Below are positions 49,729 to 58,639 of a stretch of 64,000 nucleotides of DNA, piece after piece; the stretch's first letter is position 1; each line of letters starts with the position of its first letter. The stretch comes from Enoplolaimus lenunculus (Eukaryota; Nematoda; Enoplea; Enoplida; Thoracostomopsidae): NCBI GenBank assembly GCA_030248215.1, contig JASANG010003168.1, positions 30,960-94,959 on the forward strand, written 5' to 3'. The notes below the pieces were generated by a model. The model saw only the letters and a program-made list of their open reading frames with translations, was not told the DNA's origin and did no database searches. The position numbers were made by a program, and so were the translations under genes.

Positions 49729-50115
49729 ATAGCATTTTTGCATTGATATATGTACTACCACGACTGAAAATTATAGCTAGCTTGGACAACGTATATTGTT
49801 TCCGTCTGTCGTGCTGGTGTTAATCTTCTAGCTAGTTACATATTTGCTTTAGGCGAAGCATCTACATATATCCCTGCTTACGACGAAAAAAAGTAAAAGG
49901 ATTCAGATTTGATTGGGAGGATAAACTGGACCCATCTCCGACTCATCAATACAAAAGCAGTTCAAGAATAACAAAGAACATAAAGCTGTATGCATGGGGT
50001 CTTGCAGCTAGCGGTGCGTTAGGTAATAATTTGCCTTTAATGAAGTATCCCAGAAGTAGAGCTAAGTTTTTGACCTGTCGTACCTCAACAACGATTTGAG
50101 ATAACTTAATAAGTT

Positions 50116-52185
50116 TTACTTGTTATGAACATTTGAACGCTTGGCTCGGTCCAGTTTCATTTCTGAGACGTCGATTAGAGGTGGTGGGTACCCTCCCAGC
50201 ACCACCTGATTGCGGTATTTTGATTTGACCACTGCTATTGTTGTTGTGTGGATTTCGGATATCCGCGCCTTGATTTCGGACTTTGATAACTGATCTGGTG
50301 TTGTTGAGCCGATAACATCTTGGATGAACGATCTCAATGTGTTTTTCTTTCTTCTTTGTCTTGGTCTTTGCTCCGTCAGATGATGGCACGGGTGACTTTG
50401 AAGGCAGCACTGAGCGTAATATTGGCACGTCAGCATAGCACTATGGTCTGCGACTGGGAGCACCTTCGCTTCGGAATGTAGATGGTCTTCTGAGGCCAAT
50501 TTTAGGTTACCCATTGCTGTGCTCATGGCATCGTTCTGTAAGCGTTGTAGCTTTTGCACTTGTGACTTCGAGCAGTTCGGATACCAGACCGGGCAGGCAT
50601 AATATATCACCGATCTCCCGACTGCTTTGTACGTCATTATCATCGTTTCCTTGTTCTGACCCCATGTTGAGCCAGCTAGAGCTTTCATGATGTTAATTCG
50701 TTGTCTGACTCGTGAATACGTGTTTTCAGTGTGCTTGTGGAATTTTAACTTTGGGTCCAGCGTCACGCCAAGGATTTTTGGGTTCTGCTCGAGGGGGATC
50801 GGCAGCCCATGAACGATGATCTGTGGGTGGTGTTTGAATTCACTGGGGTCAGGCGTCAGTATGGTCACGGTTGATTTTGTTGGTGAGATCACCAGTCCTT
50901 TGTTTTCGAAGAAGTCGATGAGCTCTGGGATATAATCGTTCAATCGTCGCGATAGCTCTTCTTTGTTGTGACCGCTTGTGTACACCATGAAGTCATCCGC
51001 GTATGAGACGAGCTTGATGTTTGCCGGTGGAGTCGGCGCATTTGATACATAGAAGTTGAAGAGCAGTGGCGATATGATGGAGCCTTGTGGCACGTCCATG
51101 TGAATGTTTCGGAAAGGTGATACCTCATCTCTGAAACTCATCTGGGCTTGTCTTCCGTGTAGGTAGTTAGCGAGCCACTTTGTGATGCCCTTGGGCAGCG
51201 TAGTGTCGCCGATGTCCTAAAGCAGACGGCGGTGATTGACCATGTCGAATGCTTTTGTCAGGTCCAATGCCACTACTACCGTTCTCTCTGGGGGTGTCAT
51301 GTTGAACCCTTCGAGTGCATCGTTTGTGAGGTTCATGAGAGCGCTTGTGGTCGAATGGCCTGGTCGGAAGCCATGCTGATGTGACTGCACCGGTAGATGA
51401 GTTTTCAGGTGGCTTAACAGACATCTCTCCAAGACCTTCACCGATGAGCATAGTAATGATACGGGGCGGTACGATTTGTGGTCTTCCTCCGGCGTGTTCG
51501 GTTTCAGCAGTGGAATGATTGTTGACTTCTTCCACACTGTGGGTATGATGCCGCGGTGAAGTGAAGTGTTAAAAATGTAGGTGAGGTATCTGATTCCTGC
51601 CTTGCCTAGGTTTTTCAGGTGAAAGACTGTTATGCCATCAGGTCCGACAGCCTTCGAGTTTTTTGAGTTTAGGATGGCGGAGGACACTTATTCTTCAGAG
51701 ATGATGACGTTGTCGGCATGATCCATTTGCTTGATTTTCCGGAGTTGTATCCTGTTTAGCGGGTCTGAGGCGTGGGTTTTGGCGTTGCTGAAGATCTTGT
51801 TGAATTTTTTGGCTAACGTCTTGGCCTTCATTTCGCATTTGTCGCCAAATTTTATACCAACATTTTTCGCCATTTTCGTTCTCGAGTTGTTTAGGGATTT
51901 ATAGGTGTCCCAGAGCTTCTTCACGGACGTATGGCAATCAAAGTTGGATAGGTGTTCGATCCAGCGGCGGCGGGTTTCTCCTCGCAACTGCTTTGATATG
52001 TCACTGTTTAACACTGCAAGTTCATCGGATCTGGGATAGGTTTTCCGCAGTTCGTCGCGGGATTCCATCATCCTCTTTGTGTCATCCGTGATTCCTGGGC
52101 CCGTGTATTTCAGTATCCTGCCGGCTGGGATGCAGCGTTTGCCAACGTGATTCAGGATGGCGGTGAAGTTGCTACCAGTTCGGAA
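50116..52185 (-). pseudogene. LINE reverse transcriptase domain
   Basis: One frame carries the pre-RT linker, AVGPDGI, SYRPVSLL, QHGFRPGHSTTSAL, ALDLTKAFD, VPQGSIISPLLFN, the catalytic SYADDFMVYT and KILGVTLDP, then a thumb and C-terminal region with WYPNCSKSQVQKLQRLQNDA. Two in-frame stops interrupt it, near 51689 and 51218. From about 51215 down to 50116 it is open, ending in a 341-residue frame. The motifs are those of I/Ingi/Jockey-type LINE polymerases. Copy age is moderate: motif residues are intact although the frame is not. Confidence 0.85.
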
Positions 52186-53001
52186 AACATCTTCTCGGTT
52201 GCTTCGGTGTATTTCTTCCAGTCCGCCTTTGACAGATTGATGAATGTTCTCTGTTGGGTGTTGACCGTTATTTCTTCGATACCTGTATCCAGATCGGTGG
52301 TGATTGGCACACGATCTGAGCTGAGGCTGATAGAGGTCTCCCATGTCAAACGGTTTAGTAGACTGGAGCTTGCGATGGATATGTCTGGTGATGTGTCTTG
52401 ACCATTGCTCAGGATGCGCGTGGGTTGGTCTAGATTGAGGACACCACAGTCAGAGTCTTGAATTTCTTCCGCAAACTTCGTTCCACGATCGTCACTCAGT
52501 GTTGAGCTCCATAGCTCGTTGTCAGCATTGAAATCACCTAGGATCTATGCGTCGTTTTGTCTAAGGAATTGTGAGATCGTAGGTCCAAATCCGGGATCGC
52601 AGCTGCTTCGTTGGTGGTATGTATACGTTGATAACTGAGATTCTCCGTTCTCCTATTTGTAAAGCTGCGCCTTGAGATTCCATGTTTCCATTGCACGGGG
52701 ATTCGATTGGTTCGAACATAACGCTTTCGTGGATGAGCAGAAGCATACCACCGCCTCCGTCTACTCCTAGATCACTTCTCAGCACTTTGTATTTGATGAA
52801 ATTAGGTGTTTTGCTTTTCTTTGACAGCTTTGATTCTTGGATAGCTGCAACGTGGACGCCTTTGGTTTTGAGGAAGTGTTCCAGCTCGGTCTTCTTTTTA
52901 CCAATTCCATTGCAGTTGCATTGCATGAAACGAATCTTTTTGGTTGGTTGGTTGGTTGTTGGCCTCCTTATGGGGCTTCTTCGCGCATCGAAGGCATACA
53001 T
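52152..53001 (-). pseudogene. LINE apurinic/apyrimidinic-type endonuclease domain
   Basis: The frame contains IRFMQCNCNGIGKKK, the AIQESKL motif with the catalytic Glu, GGGGMLLLIHES and NVYIPPTKQ. After one frame change near 52580 it continues through an in-frame TAG to ILGDFNADNELW, TSPDIS and finally SDRVPI, where active endonucleases have SDHxPI. The catalytic His is therefore replaced by Arg. The domain would nick target DNA to prime reverse transcription. This copy is broken both by frame and at that residue. Confidence 0.8.
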
Positions 53002-53155
53002 GCGAGTGGCGTAGCCTTTCGGTCTTCATCAGCTTCGTGTTACAGTAACAGCAGTACCATATTCGGCCATGTTTCGGGCCGGGGTTTTGCTCAATGCCAG
53101 CCATGAATAATAGGGCAAGGATCAACAAGACCGGCAAATGTTGATCCCTCCACAA
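52898..53155 (-). CDS. LINE N-terminal frame: signal-like leader, 2A-like motif and zinc finger
   Basis: The frame starts MWRDQHLPVLLILALLFMAG and continues IEQNPGP, close to the DxExNPGP consensus of 2A ribosome-skipping peptides, with Gly where Asp is expected. Straight after comes WYCCYCNTKL and, later, HSHVCLRCAKKPH, a Cys/His finger of about 30 residues. The frame leaves the endonuclease frame at a tandem CCAA tract near 52950. N-terminal 2A-like sequences, some doubling as signal sequences, are known in non-LTR retrotransposons of trypanosomes, sea urchins and other marine invertebrates. The hydrophobic residues directly before the motif fit that dual type. Skipping activity here is inferred and may be weak because of the missing Asp. 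Confidence 0.6.
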   Translation of the reverse strand: MWRDQHLPVLLILALLFMAGIEQNPGPKHGRIWYCCYCNTKLMKTERLRHSHVCLRCAKKPHKEANNQPTNQKDSFHAMQLQWNW

Positions 53156-53749
53156 AAACCCGACTTACTTCCATTTCCGCTCCATAACCAAATTGCTTGA
53201 CTTTTGACGGAGTGAAGCTGGACGTGGGGGTCGCAGCTTCGGTATTGGTCCTTTGAACCGGCGAGCCGGTACGTCTCCACTTGCCAATAGATTTGCATTC
53301 TTGGGCGAAAGCGACCAATGCGGGAGACGACGATTTCCTTACATATAAATGACATTTAAGGAATCGTGCCAAAAAAATTTAAAAGTTCCAATTAACGCTA
53401 AAATATCATTTTGATAAACGCTAAGAAGCGTTTACTATGTATAGAGTTTAAATATACTGGCGATTGACGATTCATTTTTGTAGAAAAAAAACTGAAACCG
53501 TAGTTTTGACACTGAAAGCGTTCTATATTTTATTGTCGTCTTTGGCGTGCGGTCGTGTTATATTCCTGTATCTGTGTTTGTCACTGTGTTTTTTCTAAAA
53601 ATAAAATTTTGCGGTAATTTTTGTGTTTAATATTATAAATTCGGAGCAGATGAAAGATTTTATTATACTAGAATAACACAGAAGTACGAAAAAACATTCA
53701 AAACTTTTGTTGGAAAAAAATTTATTTTTATGCTCGGTAACGGTCAAAA

Positions 53750-53791
53750 ATTGACTGAGACCGAGACCAAACAGTCTACCGCACATCCCTG
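53750..53791 (+). mobile_element. Solitary right end of a GAGACC-family hAT-like element
   Basis: GACTGAGACCGAGACC... followed by CCGCACATCCCTG matches the right end of 54173-54960. No left end was found between it and the LINE. Confidence 0.55.
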
Positions 53792-53987
53792 TTAATAGTT
53801 AGATTTTACGTACTAGGGGTAGCGAAGGTGCGAATTAGCCATAGAGTTAACAGTCTATTAAAGATGTATAGCCAACTGTGAGCTGATTTGGTTTGTATCT
53901 GATGTTTTAAAACTCTGAGATATTAACGTTAGCATATACTTATACGTACGTACCACGTTTTGATTATAATATAAACTTTATTTGCAG

Positions 53988-54147
53988 GCTGGCCTGAATT
54001 GGTTAAAGCAAACGAGCACAAAACATCAATACGAGTTGTGAACACTCCTTGCCGAATTGCTCTGCGAGATGAAAGTCGAGTTAATCATGTGGCTTGTGGT
54101 TATGGATTCACCGTTGTGTCCTTAGGTGGCAAATCCTCCAAATTAAA
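53988..54147 (+). CDS. Single exon of an RCC1L-like (RCC1-repeat) gene
   Basis: A 160-nt frame bounded by a good acceptor (TTTATTTGCAG) and donor (GTATGT) encodes about 52 residues, including CRIALRDESRVNHVACGYGFTVVS. The ACGYGFT stretch followed by a Lys-split codon resembles the start of the propeller in RCC1L (WBSCR16), a mitochondrial RCC1-like protein, where the next residues would be VWG. I found no neighbouring exon on either side, so it is either one exon of a gene with very long introns or an isolated remnant. The reading frame and both splice sites look intact. A hAT-like element is inserted 17 bp after the donor. Confidence 0.5.
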
Positions 54148-54172
54148 GTATGTTTGGTTTTCTAGTAACGAA

Positions 54173-54960
54173 CAGGGACGCGCGGTCTCGGTCAAAAAAG
54201 CGAGACCGAGACCTAATCTACCGAGACCTAGACCGAGACCCAACATATTGAGACTTTTGGTCTCGGTCTCGGTTAATTTTTAGCCGTTACCGAAAATAAA
54301 AGAAATATTTTTTAACAAAACTTTTAAATATTTCTATCTGCTTTGAATTGCCGCTTCGTAGAATTAAAGTAATAAATCGCCGCCAAAATTTATTTTTTAC
54401 TTTATTTTTTACTTGGCTACTGTCGCCATGCCCTTTGAACAGGCTTGGGATAAATCACGCTGTCTCAAAACACCCTTATTTGGTACCGGGCAAACCGAAT
54501 TGACTGGAAATTTTTTAACATAGCGTGAGGTTATAAATGCGGGTGACCCATAATTTTTTAAACAATGTTTTAAACGCGAAAATGGAAATATTTGTGCTTT
54601 GTCACAATAAAATCAACGTCTTTTGGGTTTCTTTTCAAAAATAGAATTTTGGGTAACCGAAGGGGTCATTCTGTTTCTCAAACCGATGTATAACCAGGTA
54701 GATCTGCTCCAAAATCTTTCGCTGTCCATGTTGGTAATGGTAGGCGAAATGCGCTAGTACTTCCGGCCCAAAGCTACGATCTAGGAAATATTTTTGTGGT
54801 TGGTTATCGCTTTTCCACCTCTTTGGTCTCGGTTTGTAAACCACAGAGACTGAAAAAGCGAGACCGAGAGCGAGACCATCCAAATCCCGAGACTTGCCGA
54901 GATCGAGACCAGGCAAATACCGAGACTTGTTGAGATCGAGACCGAGAACGCCCATCCCTG
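54173..54960. mobile_element. hAT-type non-autonomous element (788 bp, GAGACC arrays) with perfect 8-bp target duplication
   Basis: Ends CAGGGACGCGCGGTCTCGG and (reverse complement) CAGGGATGGGCGTTCTCGG. GAGACC/GGTCTC hexamer arrays lie just inside both ends. GTAACGAA flanks both sides (54165-54172 and 54961-54968), identical. The interior has no recognisable transposase. It lies in the intron after the RCC1L-like exon. Confidence 0.9.
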
Positions 54961-55112
54961 GTAACGAAAATTAAATTATTACACTTATTACTGAAAAAAC
55001 TTCCGGATCATAAAGAAGTTGCTGTTGAATATTTTGTACTTATTCAGTTTCTGGTTTTGAAATACGCAATGTCTTTGTTTGTCTGCAGTAGAAGCAGTGT
55101 TACAAATTCCTT

Positions 55113-56673
55113 AACTAGAAAAAATGCCCAACCTGGGCGGAAAAAATATGATTCGCAGCCTTTGGTTGCTGGTAAAAGTAACGAAACTAGAAACTAGTGA
55201 AACCGAACAGTTTTCACAACTTTACTTGTTTTTTTATATATGTATCCGGTGATCAGTCGAAACATATTGCGGCGTTGTGAAAAATAAGTATTACACCACT
55301 GTAATTTTGCGTCAAATCGAAAAATATTTCCGGCTTTTTGATAGGCAGCAACAATATATTTTGTTAAATTTGCCATCAATTTTCGCTCGGCAAACAACCT
55401 AGCTTTACCGGATCTAGGTGTAATGCGCAATATTGTCCGGTGTTACATTTTTCCTACTAATGATATGTTTTGAAAGTTATTAAAAAAGAGTTTTTGCAGC
55501 ATAAATCGAGCAACTGACATCAATGCTCTGTAAAATTACACATTTGTATGATGTGTATAAGAAAAATAAGAGTGGACAAAAGCGGGTAGTGGGTGTAGGA
55601 ATTTTGCGCGGGTATACCCGCGTAATAAAACATTTCTGGGGGCAAAGAGCTTCGAGGATAAGAAAATTTTCACACACACCTCTGTTCGGAGGTAAAGATC
55701 CGGTAGAAAACAGACCTTGGTCTATGATGTACTTTTGACCATGTTACGACAATTTCGGCGGTAAAAATTTCCACCTTTATCGAATTCGTGCTGTTCACGG
55801 AGTTTGTGTGCAACGTCCGAGCAATATTAAAACTTCGGCAGAAAATTATCTTTAGGGTTTGTACTTCACAAACAATTTTCTATGTAAAAAGATGATATAT
55901 GCGATATCTGGCTCCAGCTCCAGCAAAAAATTAGCATCGAGTTCGGGTATTTTAACGTGCCGAGTGTTTTTTAAAACTTTAAAAACTTGGAACCGTCATT
56001 TGTATTTATGTCAACTGCCATCGTTCCAACCGGAAAATTTTTTTCCACAAAATTCAATTTTTTGCCGGCAGTGGAATTTTAACATTAACGTTTGCCAGTT
56101 ATGATTCTTGTAAACTGAAAAAATGATTAAGTTTATAACACTGTTCGCCATCGGTAAACGTTTTTAGTTTCTATTCACAATCCAAATCAATATTATTCGC
56201 CTGCATTTAAATATCCGAAATTGCAAACATTATTTCTATAGTTTTTCATAGTGTCAAAACAAGTTAAGCACAATTAAAATAGAATTCAAATTAATTATGC
56301 GACAAAAGCGGTACATAATAAAACTTTCCAGAATTCCTTGATCAGAAAAACAGTCATCCGGAATCGGATTCGAAGTTGAAATTTTGACGAAATTTCAGCC
56401 GGAATCAGAATTCTTTTCAAATCTTACCAACCAAGTACCATGAAACTGATTGACTTTTTACATATTCTTTTTGTAATACATATGTTGTAAATGTATGCAT
56501 GTGCTAGTTAACGCCGCAATATGTTTCGACTGATCACCGGATACATATATAAAAAAACAAGTAAAGTTGTGAAAACTGTTCGGTTTCACTAGTTTCTAGT
56601 TTCGTTACTTTTACCAGCAACCAAAGGCTGCGAATCATATTTTTTCCGCCCAGGTTGGGCATTTTTTCTAGTT
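55113..56673. mobile_element. Long-inverted-repeat element B (1,561 bp, 164-bp arms)
   Basis: Arms at 55113-55276 and 56510-56673 are equal in length and almost perfect reverse complements. The ends start AACTAGAAAAAATGCCCAAC. The centre contains a GCGGGTATACCCGC palindrome and no recognisable gene. The termini share the pattern AACTAGxxAAAAxTGCCC with element A. Confidence 0.88.
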
Positions 56674-57594
56674 TCAAACGCTTTAACTATTACTGGGTAC
56701 GGCACCTCTGTTTCAAGTTAGGGATTAGCAGATATGAATGCTCAACAAATCGATTTAGAAGAAGATATCCGTAGTCGATGACTGTAAAATTTATAAACTC
56801 TCACCAAATGGCAATTTATAATGGAAAAAAACCAGGATTGCATCCCAGGACACAAAGTTTGAATAGTTTACAAACATTTGAACAAAGCTGCTTTACTACA
56901 CCAAATATGCGCATTTAAACAAATTCAAAATCAATCCAGTAAACTGAATAAACAATAAAGTAACTTAATGACAGAATTTTTGAAAAGAAAACTTCACACA
57001 CAGTATTACACAACGCAATAGTTCCTAGGCTAAACTCTTGTTTGCTATGAATTTTTATGTATTTTACAAAAAAGCATTTCTGCAACTTTCAAAGAGCATG
57101 AAAATAAAAAAATAGCTTTATCTTACAACTCCGACAAATACTAACAACAAAACTTATCTAAATCGGCACTGCTGTATGTTTGTATCTAAACATTGCAAAA
57201 TACCCAATAAAATAAACAATGATAACGAAAAATGATGAAAAAAATAAATAATGTTTAGGCAACTTTCACATTCCTACCTCTTTTTCTGTTGTTCACAAAC
57301 TGATACGGTGTAAACTTGCAATAAATGCAGATAACAGTTCAGTAAATAACGGATTATACTCTAAAGTCAAATGTAGATTTCTAAATCGTATTATAGGCGA
57401 AATCAAACTTAAATTTGTATGACACTATTGTGGTGCAAAACAACCTTTAGTTGGCATGTGCTACATCTTGATATAAATAGAAAACAATTTTATACCAACA
57501 GAGCTTTCCTCTTTCGCAGTAACGGTTCCTGTTTTTGAAAATTACAATTCATGCAATACATGTTGTTCTACAGTAAAGCACAATCAATTAACTT
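56674..57594. other. Intergenic, no gene recognised
   Basis: AT-rich sequence without coding signal or bounded repeats. Confidence 0.55.
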
Positions 57595-58254
57595 ATGCCG
57601 TGTTCAAGTTATAATTGGGGCAGCTTGGAACACGTTTTGTCCAAGTTGATTCGATGTCAACAATTAATTTTGTAGTCTGAATATAGGTTATGTCGACAAA
57701 ATGTGAATGTCACATGACATTGACTTACAAATCACTGATCTCAAGCGATTTGTCATGTGATACTGCGAGACATTTATGTGAATATCATGTGATATTCCAA
57801 AATTCTACTAAATATCATATGATATTTATACAGGACAATGGAATTTGTGCGCGCTAATAAAACAGTAAAAAGTCAGATAATGCAGCACTAAATGATTCCG
57901 CAGGTTGAATTATCTTCTAGGTTTCGTTTTTCGCTGAATTTCTCCCAAAATATATTCCTAAGTACAAATAATTCAAATTTCAAATTTTAGTATTATATGA
58001 CATTCTACAGGACAATCAGGCTAGTTTACCACAACTTTGCACACATTTTCAAGTATATCATATGATACTCGCAGACAATATTTGGAATATCATATGATAT
58101 TGCAGCACAAACAATACATGTCGCATCAGGATAACAGACCATTCAAATTTTTTGAATCTGATAGTGGATAAACGATCAGACAAACTGTTACCAGCTATAG
58201 TCATAGGGACAAAACGTGTTCCAGGGTGCCCTAGTTATAACTTGAACCCCGCAT
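57595..58254. mobile_element. Inverted-repeat element C (about 660 bp)
   Basis: The left end GTTCAAGTTATAATTGGGGC and a GGAACACGTTTTGTCC block recur in reverse complement at the right (GGGTTCAAGTTATAACTAGG, GGAACACGTTTTGTCC), about 48 bases in all. The interior has many ATCATATGAT-type short palindromes. Related ends occur at 28053-28300. No target duplication established. Confidence 0.75.
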
Positions 58255-58639
58255 TGCAATTGCACATTTAGACTAGGGAACTAGCAGAAGAAAACAAAAA
58301 CTCTGATTGTAGCAATTCACAAATGCATGATGTAATATACTTACTGAAGCGTTTGCGGGGACCACACTAAAATATTGTAAAATTTTGGCCTTTTATACCA
58401 AAGATTTTGATTTTAGCTTTACAGAGCGATTTCTGTTTAGGTACAAAAGTATTAAGATTTGACGCGCTTAAAATTTTAGCAAAATGAAAAATCACCCATG
58501 ATTGAGTTTTGTGATCTGAAACACTATATCCCAGCTTTCTCCACTGAACGCTCATGGTATCAACTAACTATTAACTCAAACGGAACATCTTGATCTGAAA
58601 AGTTACATAATCACTGCTTGCAAAATCATGGATTTCTTA

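Larger units (their letters stand above)
50116..53372 (-). mobile_element. Decayed non-LTR retrotransposon (LINE), APE-endonuclease type, I/Ingi-like
   Basis: On the minus strand, in order: a hydrophobic leader with a 2A-like motif and a small Cys/His zinc finger, an apurinic-type endonuclease, and a reverse transcriptase ending at 50116. The element shows about three frameshifts (one in the CCAA repeat joining the leader frame to the endonuclease, two around the end of the endonuclease) and at least three in-frame stops, so it is not active as it stands. No RNase H domain was recognised. The 5' limit is uncertain. The 3' end may lie at the TTA/TAA-type tract at 49678-49728. The clade is inferred from the endonuclease and RT motifs only. 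Confidence 0.85.

Noticed and set aside
53091-53372. 93-codon minus-strand frame at the LINE 5' end
   Set aside because: It overlaps the 2A-leader in another frame and shows no domain; probably 5' untranslated sequence of the LINE.
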